From the NCBI GenBank assembly GCA_019359355.1, contig JAHHHM010000025.1:1-64000 (forward strand): a DNA stretch of 64,000 bases, read 5' to 3'. The DNA comes from Microcoleus vaginatus WJT46-NPBG5. GTDB lineage: Bacteria; Cyanobacteriota; Cyanobacteriia; Cyanobacteriales; Oscillatoriaceae. Position 1 is the stretch's first letter. The number at the start of each line of letters is the position of its first letter. The notes under the pieces are model-generated. The model was not told where the DNA came from. It saw only the letters and a list, made by a program, of their open reading frames with translations, and did no database searches. Below are positions 55,901 to 62,910 of this stretch, piece by piece. The position numbers and the translations under genes were made by a program.

Positions 55901-56325
55901 CCTTGGCCGGCAAAACTAAAATTATTGCTTTAACCGCTAGTGCTTTTGATGAACAGCAAACTAATATTTTGGCTGCCGGTTGCGACGACTTCATGCATAA
56001 ACCTTTCCGGGAGTGGCAACTGTTTGACAAGATAGCTCAACACCTCGGAGTGCGCTATATCTACGAAGAAGATGATCAAAGTGACTCACCTCAGTTAGAA
56101 GCACCCAGAAAACTGACCCCCCAAGATTTGAGCGTCATGTCTCCTGAGTGGATAGCGCAGCTACACCAAGCAATACTTTGTGCTGATGAAGCCTTAATTT
56201 TGAAGCTGATCAAACAAATTCCCGCTGCTGAATCTTCTTTGGCTCATACTCTTACAGATTTACTCAATAATTTTCGCCTGGATCTGCTTTTTGATTTAAC
56301 TCAAGAATTTAATCATGAGTCGTGA
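49918..56325 (+). CDS. Hybrid sensor kinase with ethylene-receptor-type membrane domain, 11 PAS, HisKA, HATPase, REC
   Basis: A 2135-residue hybrid kinase. Residues 1-125 form three membrane helices that closely match the ethylene-binding domain of plant ETR1 and Synechocystis Etr1: HIVSDSIIALSYYSI, then FIVACGTTHLMEIWTLW with C75 and H79 at the copper-binding positions. I count eleven PAS units, then HisKA with H1662 in NMSHELRTPLNAILGFS, an HATPase domain (DTGAGIASDE, GTGLGLPI) and a receiver domain with D1963 in LIWMDMRMPVMDGYE. A cyanobacterial C-terminal tail (LSVMSPEWIAQLHQAI) ends it. The stop overlaps the start of the diguanylate cyclase gene by 11 bases. Ethylene as ligand is inference. 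Confidence 0.93.
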   Translation: MLEFFKNLFAWQPFLPHGHCYLWKPGLVELHIVSDSIIALSYYSILITLFYFVRKRQDLPYSWMFLLFSAFIVACGTTHLMEIWTLWYPTYWLSGCLKAITAFVSFLTAVEMLQLVPKALAFPSPAQLEATNQKLEREISERKLAEAALKQAGDELEIKVKERTAQLATANQELRQEISDRKQTQFALQASEGRLKEVLDNTGAFISSGRIHPEKPWEYDYYSPNGENIFGYKGEEFAADPSLWFSRIHAQDIETIILPAMEDLYAERQVTVEYRFRHKNGSWRWLYNTLVAKKYESEDYWFLTGIAIDITKRKQAETALQESEQRFAALAKTAPVGIFRTDIQGNCVYGNERCFDMIGLGPKECIGAGWTTAIHPDDCDSTLAAWLSFVKQGIPYYWEHRFQRPNGSIIWVLGQAIAEKDAEGNIIGYIGTVTEITERKQAEQLLKDYNQVLEFQVQERTAELSQTNTYLELEIEERKEIEAKLRRSEAKLSAILDNAGACIYIKDLNGTYIYVNRLTEEFFGRNESEIIGANDRDFFVEELAETYKENNDQVIKTGVVHRFEEVGIDRQGELHNYLSTKVPLKNSDGDIYAICGISTDITEIKKAEAALRQSEERMQALLRAIPDLMFRHRVDGTYLDIAGNESSLLLPREALIGKKIQDTPIPEPIKTGLLERFRAAVATGTLQIYEHDLEKPDGMHSYETRIMKSRADEVVCLVRDITERKRSQAALEESEERYRTVIAAMAEGIVLQDADGAIQTCNLSAKRILGLSRKQMMGRTSLDPGWRAIREDGSPFPGEEHPAMVTLRTGTACSNVVMGVHKPDESFTWISINSRPLFRAGETVPYAVVASFADITARKQAEEALRQSEARYLAILQDQTELIARALLDGTLTFVNEAFCRFSGKTREELIGSRYEPNVFEEDRENVTRLIKTLSVDNPVVVIENRVIAKGEEVRWTQWINRGIFDEEGRMVEFQGVGRDITERKEIEEVLRESEAMLSNIFDNAGAYIYMKDLNSRYTYVNRPILELFDCSKEEIIGADNFKFFEAETAQRLRESDLQVIESGEVSQSQQVTTVKHSGEVHYYWAVKVPLKRADGSIYALCGISTDITELKRTEEALRHSESTLRSFFDSGSMLMGIVELYEDDILHLSDNLTAARFFGTTPEQMKNRFATDIGVPAANLQQWLDHYREALHTQAAVHFEYIHEAPSGQKWLSASVCPIGTGPNGYPRLSYIVEDISERKWAEEALQLSESRLKHLTASIPGTLYSYGHYPDGSGKFEYLSLGCQEMFEAEPARVIEDENVLLNQISPYDRPKHEEAVAHAVQNVLPFTSQWHNLAPSGKQTWLRVQAQPECREDGSIVWHGVILDITDRKQVEEKLKQAEHKYRTLIEQIPGVVYISPIAATTEQAYISPQLQQLLEISPEEWSPGFFNTWAEYVYPEDHERVLQAVNTAISTGKPLSVEYRMITRSGKMIWIRDRAHLVSSAGGQTEVLQGLAFDISDRKQMEQALQESNERFQLAASAVKGFIYDWDLKQNIVLRTQGLFEAVGYHPEEAEAKVDWWKEQVHPEDLANISQQLSEAFGSETQNNYVLEYRLRHRDGHYVYLSDYGTIARDPDGKAIRAVGHAIDVSDRREAEAALQKALQAAQAASIAKSRFLSNMSHELRTPLNAILGFSQVMVRSNSVSVEHKEHLQIINRSGEHLLSLINDILSMAKIEAGQTKLNGTRFDLYRLLDDLEQMLKLKATSKGLQLVFERASDIPQYVQTDENKLRQVLINLLGNAVKFTVAGYVALRVKRGKGLEQPHSQNQNSQTCLLFEIEDTGAGIASDEIGTLFNPFVQTETGRKSMQGTGLGLPISRQFVQMMGGIITVRSQVAKGTIFTFDVFVNEVAGADEKSLSSRQRVIGLAPNQQVYRMLVVEDVEENRQLLLKLLEPLGFQVREAVNGEEAIALWLTWKPHLIWMDMRMPVMDGYEATREIKALEQKSAGLQENNSSTLAGKTKIIALTASAFDEQQTNILAAGCDDFMHKPFREWQLFDKIAQHLGVRYIYEEDDQSDSPQLEAPRKLTPQDLSVMSPEWIAQLHQAILCADEALILKLIKQIPAAESSLAHTLTDLLNNFRLDLLFDLTQEFNHES

Positions 56326-57877
56326 CCAAACATCTACTTTTTTTGAAGATATTCTGATCGTTGATGATAGCGCAGACAACCTAAGAGTTTTGTCTACAAT
56401 ACTTGCTGAACAAGGATATAAAGTTAGAAAAGTGATTAGCGGAAAGCTGGCTTTAAGAGTCGTGCAAACCGCTCCACCGGCTCTCATTTTACTTGACATC
56501 TTGATGCCAGATTTGGATGGCTATGAAGTCTGCCGGTTGCTGAAAGAGAACCCACTAACCGCCAAAATTCCAGTAATTTTTATCAGTGCGCTTGATGATG
56601 TCTTTGATAAGGTTAAAGCCTTTGATGCCGGTGCAGTGGACTACATTGCGAAACCTTTTCAGACGGCAGAGGTTTTAGCTCGCGTTAAAAGCCAATTGAC
56701 GATTCGAGATTTTTATATTCAACTACAGCAGCAGACACAAAAACTCATTGAACAAAATAAATGCTTACAACAAGAAATTAAAAAACGCCAACGCGCTGAA
56801 GCGGAAACCAATCTCTTACTGAAGATAACGCAAGCAATTAGCGCAGCGGAGGATTTTCCCTCCGCTTTAGAAGTGACGGTTCGCCAAGTTTGCGAAACCA
56901 TAGGTTGGGATTTGGGAGAAGCTTGGATTCCTCATGAACGGGGTGAGATTTTAGAATACAGTCGAGGTTGGTATTCCGGTGAAGCGAACTTAGAACAATT
57001 TCAACTTGAGAGCAAGAAGTTGACGTATGCCCCAAATGTAGGATTGCCAGGGCGAATTTGGATATCCAAACAACCGGAGTGGATAGAAGATGTTTCTATT
57101 GCCAAAGACCCAGTTTTTTTCCGCTCTGCGCTTGCCTTAGATGCTGGACTCAAAGCAGCATTAGGTATTCCTATTGTTCTTAATAACCAAGTATTAACTG
57201 TTTTGATTTTTTTCAAGAAAGAAAAGCTTGAATCTAAACAGCGGCTGATTGAGCTATTGAAAGTGGTTGCAGCCCAATTAGGTGCGCTTGTTCAGCGTAA
57301 AAAAGCTGAAGCTGCTCTTAAAGAAGCTAACCTGAAACTGCACCGCCTTGCGACGGTGGATGAGTTGACAGGAGTTGCAAATCGTCGTTGGTTTAATGAA
57401 TACTTGAACCAAGAGTGGCGGCGGATGGCACGAGAGAGTTCACCTTTGTCTTTAATTTTGTGCGATCTAGATTATTTTAAACAATATAATGATAGCTATG
57501 GTCATTTAGTGGGAGATTTTTGCTTGCAGAAAGTTGCTCAAAAAATTAGTGAGGCGCTCAACCGACCCGCAGATTTAGTTGCTCGTTATGGAGGTGAAGA
57601 ATTTGTGATAATTTTGCCGAATACCCCTGCGGATGGAGCTTTACACATCGCTGAAGCTATACGAAATGAGGTTGAAAATCTTAATATGGAACACGCAAAA
57701 TCTGAGATTAGTCAATATGTGACTTTGAGTTTGGGCATTGTTAGCTTAGTTCCCCAAAATCCCCTGAACCCTTCAATTTTAATGGCTGTGGCGGATAAGG
57801 CACTTTATCAAGCTAAAGCTCAGGGAAGAAACCGCTCAGTTTTCAAACCTTTAGATTTAGAAAATTTAGAATTATAA
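56315..57877 (+). CDS. Response regulator diguanylate cyclase (REC-GAF-GGDEF)
   Basis: A 520-residue output protein. The receiver domain (about 12-130) has phospho-acceptor D61 in LILLDILMPDLDGYE. A short coiled coil and a GAF domain (about 165-325) follow, without bilin cysteines. The GGDEF domain has the active motif GGEEF (426-430) and, five residues before it, RPAD (417-420), a complete RxxD inhibitory site. It should make c-di-GMP and be inhibited by it. The ATG lies inside the end of the hybrid kinase gene (11-base overlap, ATGAGTCGTGA), so translation is coupled and the kinase probably phosphorylates this protein. Confidence 0.95.
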   Translation: MSRDQTSTFFEDILIVDDSADNLRVLSTILAEQGYKVRKVISGKLALRVVQTAPPALILLDILMPDLDGYEVCRLLKENPLTAKIPVIFISALDDVFDKVKAFDAGAVDYIAKPFQTAEVLARVKSQLTIRDFYIQLQQQTQKLIEQNKCLQQEIKKRQRAEAETNLLLKITQAISAAEDFPSALEVTVRQVCETIGWDLGEAWIPHERGEILEYSRGWYSGEANLEQFQLESKKLTYAPNVGLPGRIWISKQPEWIEDVSIAKDPVFFRSALALDAGLKAALGIPIVLNNQVLTVLIFFKKEKLESKQRLIELLKVVAAQLGALVQRKKAEAALKEANLKLHRLATVDELTGVANRRWFNEYLNQEWRRMARESSPLSLILCDLDYFKQYNDSYGHLVGDFCLQKVAQKISEALNRPADLVARYGGEEFVIILPNTPADGALHIAEAIRNEVENLNMEHAKSEISQYVTLSLGIVSLVPQNPLNPSILMAVADKALYQAKAQGRNRSVFKPLDLENLEL

Positions 57878-58151
57878 ATACCATTAATTTCTTAGTGGTG
57901 GAATCTTAAGCTTTATTAAGCGAATTGGATTGCTAAACTTTCGTAAAACTTCCCAAGAAGATTAAATACCTGACTGATAAAAATATTCTTTTAAAAGAAC
58001 TTAATGCTGAGTAGATAATAATTTTAGCAGCTTTTAACTTTTAAGCGATGAGCGGGGAAATTCATTTTAAAATAAATTAGCCCTGCTTTACTGCCGGCAA
58101 CAGAAACGTCAAAATAGAAATGACGATTTTTTTCTGGCGCAATTTTGACTG

Positions 58152-60170
58152 ATGGACATTCCCCGCCTACATCCAGACACGATTGAAGAAGTTAAGCAAC
58201 GCGTTGATATCATCGATGTCATCTCCGAACACGTCGTGCTACGAAAGCGCGGGAAGGATTATGTGGGTTTGTGTCCTTTCCATGAGGAAAAATCACCCAG
58301 CTTTACGGTAAGTCCTGGGAAGCAAATGTACTACTGCTTTGGCTGTAATGCCGGCGGTAATGCGATTGGATTTCTCAAGGAAGTGGGGAAGCAATCCTAT
58401 AGCGATGTGGTGTTAGATTTGGCGAAGCGCTATCAGGTGCCGATCAAAACCCTGCAAGCCGAACACCGGCAGGAATTTCAGCGCCAAATTTCTATTAGAG
58501 AGCAATTGTATGAAATTCTAGCGATTGCCTCCAGTTTTTACCAACACGCCCTGACTCAACCCCAAGGCAAATTGGCATTAGATTACCTGGAGTCTGAGCG
58601 GCAACTGAGTCCAGAAACAATTCAGCAGTTTCAACTCGGTTATGCGCCTGCCGGCTGGGATACGCTTTACCGCTATCTGGTGGAAGTTAAACAGCAGCCG
58701 GTGCAGTTGGTGGAACAAGCCGGTTTAATTGCACCCCGCAAGTCGGGAAGCGGCTATTATGACCGATTTCGGGAGCGTCTGATTATTCCTATTCACGATA
58801 TCCAAGGAAGAACGATTGGTTTTGGCGGTAGAACTTTGACGGATGAGCAACCGAAATACCTCAATTCGCCGGAAACTGAGCTATTTGACAAAGGCAGAAC
58901 CTTGTTTGCTCTCGATAAAGCACGAAATGCGATTTCTAAAGAAGATCAAGCGGTGGTAGTGGAGGGATATTTTGATGCGATCGCCCTTCACGCTGCCGGT
59001 ATTGCCAATGTTGTTGCTTCATTGGGAACCGCTCTGAGTTTAGAGCAAGTGCGTCAATTGCTACGCCACACAGAATCGAAGCAAATTGTGCTTAATTTTG
59101 ATGCAGATAAAGCCGGCACCAGTGCGGCAGACAGAGCAATTGGAGAAATCTCGGATCTGGCTTACCGGGGTGAAGTGCAACTGCGAATTCTTAATATTCC
59201 CGATGGTAAAGATGCGGATGAATTTCTAAAAACTTATTCTTCTGAGCAGTATCGAGAACTTTTAGCAAATGCTTCTCTGTGGCTTGATTGGAAAATTCAG
59301 CAAACTTTGCTTGAGCGCAACTTAACCCAAGCGGATCAATTTCAGCAAGTGGCAACGGCAATGGTGAAGTTATTGTGTAATATCTCTAACGATAACCAGT
59401 TAACTCATTATATCAATCGCTGTGCCGAACTTTTGAGCCAAGGGGATTCTCGCCGGCAACCTTTATTAGCGGATAATCTTCTTAGTCAAATTGTTCGTTA
59501 CTGCGAAGAACTTCTCAGCCATGATGAGTCATGCCGGTTTGCCCCGTTTATCGAAAGTCGCTTGCAACAAAATAAGCGCCGTTTTGTGCGTCGTGCCGGC
59601 ACCCCAAAGTCAAATCCTGCTCAAGCACTTCCACTTTCTTCTGAACGCAATCTTTTAGAAAAAGCCGAAGCTTTACTACTGCTGATTTATCTCCACTACC
59701 CCGAACATCGGCAGGCGGTTCTTGATGCTTTAGAGGAACGAGATTTAGAATTTAGTTTATCTCATCATCGATTTTTATGGCGGCAGATTTCGGAGATTCC
59801 GACTGCCAGTGTTGAGCCGACACAGCTTATTTCGACACTTCAAGATCGTTGCTTGGAGTTGTCTGAGGATATGGCTGTTATTTCTCCCCTATTTTATTTA
59901 GATGAAAGAACGAAGCAGGAAATCTTGCGAACTCCCCTGGTTATTCGCGCTGCTGCTGCTTCTATCGAGCGGGTAATGTGTGAGAAACGCTATCGTTTAT
60001 TTCTGGATTTATGGCGTAATACAGACAGTAAGACGAATCCTGATCTTTTTGAGTCTTATTTACAGCAACTTTATGCGGAACAAGCTCGCATTCAAGAATT
60101 AGATCGGCAGCGTCATACTACATTTTCTGATTTGGTGCAGTTGCCTTGGATCGGGAATTTTGTATCTTAG
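58152..60170 (+). CDS. dnaG: DNA primase
   Basis: A 672-residue bacterial primase making RNA primers at the replication fork. The CHC2 zinc finger is complete (C41, H44, C62, C65 in CPFHEEK and YYCFGCNAGG). The RNA polymerase core and TOPRIM domain follow (VVEGYFDAIALHAAG, VLNFDADKAG, IPDGKDADEFL). The C-terminal part (about 430-672) is the helicase-binding region. The length is slightly above average, as in cyanobacteria. The start MDIPRLHPDTIEEVKQR is typical of cyanobacterial DnaG. It is monocistronic and convergent with the pentapeptide gene. Confidence 0.96.
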   Translation: MDIPRLHPDTIEEVKQRVDIIDVISEHVVLRKRGKDYVGLCPFHEEKSPSFTVSPGKQMYYCFGCNAGGNAIGFLKEVGKQSYSDVVLDLAKRYQVPIKTLQAEHRQEFQRQISIREQLYEILAIASSFYQHALTQPQGKLALDYLESERQLSPETIQQFQLGYAPAGWDTLYRYLVEVKQQPVQLVEQAGLIAPRKSGSGYYDRFRERLIIPIHDIQGRTIGFGGRTLTDEQPKYLNSPETELFDKGRTLFALDKARNAISKEDQAVVVEGYFDAIALHAAGIANVVASLGTALSLEQVRQLLRHTESKQIVLNFDADKAGTSAADRAIGEISDLAYRGEVQLRILNIPDGKDADEFLKTYSSEQYRELLANASLWLDWKIQQTLLERNLTQADQFQQVATAMVKLLCNISNDNQLTHYINRCAELLSQGDSRRQPLLADNLLSQIVRYCEELLSHDESCRFAPFIESRLQQNKRRFVRRAGTPKSNPAQALPLSSERNLLEKAEALLLLIYLHYPEHRQAVLDALEERDLEFSLSHHRFLWRQISEIPTASVEPTQLISTLQDRCLELSEDMAVISPLFYLDERTKQEILRTPLVIRAAAASIERVMCEKRYRLFLDLWRNTDSKTNPDLFESYLQQLYAEQARIQELDRQRHTTFSDLVQLPWIGNFVS

Positions 60171-60265
60171 ATTGTTTGTGGGTATCGATGGGTTTTTATT
60201 TTTAACCGCAGATTTCGCAGATAAATACAGATGTTGGCGATAGCTTAATTCCGTTAATGGAGATT

Positions 60266-60310
60266 AAAAATGCCGGCACGGGTAATGTCTATGGCAGCAT
60301 CACCCGTGCC
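60266..60310 (-). terminator. Terminator of the pentapeptide repeat gene
   Basis: GGCACGGGT (60275-60283) and ACCCGTGCC (60302-60310) form a perfect 9-bp stem with an 18-base loop. On the minus strand the stem is followed by GGCATTTTT, the T run lying at 60270-60266. It may also stop dnaG transcripts from the other side. Confidence 0.65.
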
Positions 60311-60316
60311 ACATGA

Positions 60317-60826
60317 TTAATCACAGTAAAGCGTTTCACGCGTATCTCTACCCGTGACTGGATTTTTCCCAGTCGCTATCTGACAAAGCAATTTCTGGGT
60401 ATCCTCGCGCAGCAGCACATCGGTAAAATCTGCGCCGTCAATCGTGGCACCTTCAAATTTGGTATTAAAAGCGAAGGCACCTTCTAAAATTGCGTTGGAT
60501 AAATTGACTTTGGTAAAACGAGCCGTGTCTAAGGTGGCGTTTCGCATATCCGCCCCCTCAAAATTTGCTCCATCCAGATACGCTCCAAACAAGCTAACGC
60601 CCTGCAGATTGGTATGGCTGAAATTGCTACCGCGCAGGTTGGCTTTGTTAAAGCTGGAGTCTGTCAGATTTTTGCCTGAGAAATCCATGTTGACAAGGAT
60701 TTCTTTGTCGTATTCATTGGCAAACGCAGGGGTTGCTATTACTCCAACGGCTGTCAGGCACACGACAGTGCACAAGAGTGCGCTGAGGAGGATTGCTGGG
60801 ATACGCTTAATCAAGCTATGATTCAT
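60317..60826 (-). CDS. Exported (lumen-type) pentapeptide repeat protein
   Basis: A 169-residue protein with a clear signal peptide (AILLSALLCTVVCLTAVGVIATPAFA, cleavage after AFA). The mature part has about 15 A(D/N)LxX pentapeptides (NLRGSNFSHTNLQGVSLFG, then DGANFEGADMRNATL) that fold into a square right-handed beta-helix. The C-terminus has two cysteines (LLCQIATG and ETLYC) that probably form a disulfide. The pattern matches thylakoid lumen pentapeptide proteins such as plant TL17; the exact role is unknown. The lumen rather than the periplasm is inference. Confidence 0.9.
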   Translation of the reverse strand: MNHSLIKRIPAILLSALLCTVVCLTAVGVIATPAFANEYDKEILVNMDFSGKNLTDSSFNKANLRGSNFSHTNLQGVSLFGAYLDGANFEGADMRNATLDTARFTKVNLSNAILEGAFAFNTKFEGATIDGADFTDVLLREDTQKLLCQIATGKNPVTGRDTRETLYCD

Positions 60827-60976
60827 TCGGTTTTAATGTTGATAGGAAACCTTATCGTTAACAGAATAGAGCCGGCTGGCTGCCACTGTTTGATGAGGGG
60901 AATAAACGTAACGAATGTTACCGATGCTTCCTATCTCGTAATCCTACCAGTTAAATGAACGCTGTGAGTTTGCTTT

Positions 60977-61513
60977 ATGCCAAGCTTTCCTTCATCACCG
61001 TCTGCCGGCGAGAATTGCAAACCAGACACCGGCACGCTTGGGGAAAATTTGGTAGCTCACTGGTTACAGCAGCAAGGTTGGGTAATTCTACGCCGGCGGT
61101 GGCGCTGCCGGTGGGGTGAACTTGATCTCATCGCTCAGCAAGCGAGTGGATCACAGTGTCGATTGCAGGAAACAGCCTTGGCGTTTGTGGAAGTTAAGAC
61201 TCGTCGCCGGTGGAATTGGGATGCCGGCGGACTTCTGGCTATCACTGAGCAAAAGCAAGCAAAACTGAGGAAAGCTGCTGAGATGTTTTTGGCAGAGTGC
61301 CCGGATTTGGCTGATTTACCCTGCCGGTTTGATGTGGCGCTTGTTAGCTTTCAGCCCCTCGCGCCTAAGCAAATTCAAGCTAATGAAATACGGACTGATG
61401 CCGGCACCTACGCTTTGGGGCAACCAATTATATTAGGTCAACCCGTCTTCGCTCCAAGTTACCAACTCACGCTTATCGATTACATTGAGTCAGCTTTTGC
61501 TGAAGACGGTTAA
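60977..61513 (+). CDS. YraN family (UPF0102) nuclease-like protein
   Basis: A 178-residue member of the YraN/UPF0102 family, with an endonuclease-like fold. The active-site pattern is visible: Glu in LGENLVAHWLQQQG, Asp in RCRWGELDLIA, and Glu and Lys in FVEVKTRRRWN. Members are usually about 120 residues; the extra length is a 20-residue N-terminal leader (SFPSSPSAGENCKPDTG) and a C-terminal tail. The physiological role is uncertain. It is monocistronic and converges with the next gene, 22 bases away. Confidence 0.85.
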   Translation: MPSFPSSPSAGENCKPDTGTLGENLVAHWLQQQGWVILRRRWRCRWGELDLIAQQASGSQCRLQETALAFVEVKTRRRWNWDAGGLLAITEQKQAKLRKAAEMFLAECPDLADLPCRFDVALVSFQPLAPKQIQANEIRTDAGTYALGQPIILGQPVFAPSYQLTLIDYIESAFAEDG

Positions 61514-61535
61514 GTAAGCTCAACACGCACAACCC

Positions 61536-61943
61536 TTAAGCTAGTGTTTCCGGGCAGTATCCCAATCCTTTCACAAATTGCCGGCGAAATTCTTCAATTT
61601 CTCCCCGATCTGGATGTCCGTGAGAAACTACGGCTACTTGATAGCGACGCATGACATCAATCGGAGATTGTCCGTTTTCCAGGCTCCACAGCGCCATTTG
61701 CAGCCGAATTCCTGGCATATAGGAAATTCCTACTTCATTCATGAACGCTCGAAAGTCGCCATCAGTCTGGGAGTCTAACGGCTGGCTCATCTTGACCCGA
61801 ATTACCCAGCCATCTATCTGATGAATAACGCTCATGAACTCCACGGGAAGATGGCGTGCGCTGTGCAGGTACTCAGCGACTCTCAAGGTCAAGCTGGCAT
61901 TGGCAAGGTAATAAAGGTATTCCATCTTTTCGGGGGTGTGCAT
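61536..61943 (-). CDS. Conserved cyanobacterial protein of unknown function
   Basis: A 135-residue soluble protein I cannot assign. It opens MEYLYYLANASLTLRVAEYLHSA after a short leader, has a beta strand VIHQIDGWVIRVKM, and ends with VVSHGHPDRGEIEEFRRQFVKGLGYCP. Codon use is like its neighbours and the frame is clean, so it is probably a real gene. The tight convergence with the yraN-like gene supports this. No catalytic motif is obvious. Confidence 0.6.
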   Translation of the reverse strand: MHTPEKMEYLYYLANASLTLRVAEYLHSARHLPVEFMSVIHQIDGWVIRVKMSQPLDSQTDGDFRAFMNEVGISYMPGIRLQMALWSLENGQSPIDVMRRYQVAVVSHGHPDRGEIEEFRRQFVKGLGYCPETLA

Positions 61944-62910
61944 ACGCTACTTCTTATATTGTCGCGAAGTGCGAGTGCTCATGACTACGGGAAAAGCCCG
62001 ATCTTTGATGGGTAAGTTTCCCCAATTCCCTTGATAATTAAACGTTTTTGTTGCGTAAAACAATAAAATTATCTTTAGTCATCTAGCTAAAGATATATTT
62101 CTCAAAAGCGCCATTCAAGATTTTTAAGCGGTCTGTAGCGTTGAGGCTTCTCTTGGCGCTGTCGGCTTGCGATAGCTGATTTCTAAATAATTTTTTTATT
62201 TTTACAGAGAAAGACGCTCGTTTATTATTTGAAATTTTAGGGTCAATCGTAGTTAATGGTTGAAATGCAAAGGTGGCTGCGGATCTTTTCTCTCGAATCC
62301 ATGAATGACACACGCGTTTAAAGCAGGTAATTTTTTGTCTGAGTGCCGGCCTTTTCGCTCAAGGGCAAAGCAACCGCAGCAATCCTGTACTTCTAAGTTT
62401 TTTACACAAGCCTGCTATCTACTTTAAGTTTTCCCTCTTTTTTTTTAGGAAAGTAGTAGCTTTTGAAACCCTATAGCAATATCTAATCAGTCGTACAATT
62501 TAGTTACAATGATTCAATGTAACGCTATGTTAAGCTACTTGGCTTTTTGAGAATATTTTTTATTTACTCAATGAACTTACGTCATTTGGAGCCTTTTGTC
62601 TGATAAAATCAATTTTCTACAATCAAGGGAGCTGTCTGACTGACTACAAAAAAGTCTGGCACTGAACGCTTAACCTCTGATTTTATCGTGGGCTTTGTAT
62701 GCAAATAAAAAGAAAAAACAGAGTTTTTCACCGACTCAATTTCTATTCTGATAAATTTTTGTAACGCTTGCCCAGAAAGTGAATGGCAGAGTTTGACAAA
62801 AGAATAGATATACGAGATAATTGCAAGGTTTTTCGGTTAAATTTCCCCATCTTTCCCAACCCAGACGAAAACCGGGGGAAGCGAGTACAACTTTGTTAGA
62901 AGCGAATAAT
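61944..62910. other. Nearly 1-kb spacer without a recognised gene
   Basis: It lies between divergent genes. Minus-strand frames at 62083-62313 and 62736-62936 have no recognisable similarity and poor composition. T-rich runs (about 62436-62449) occur. I see no tRNA, no long repeat and no clear promoter for queA. An unannotated small RNA could be missed. Confidence 0.45.

Noticed and set aside
58021-58151. Replication origin near dnaG
   Set aside because: I see no cluster of DnaA boxes and no dnaA or dnaN; dnaG alone does not mark an origin.
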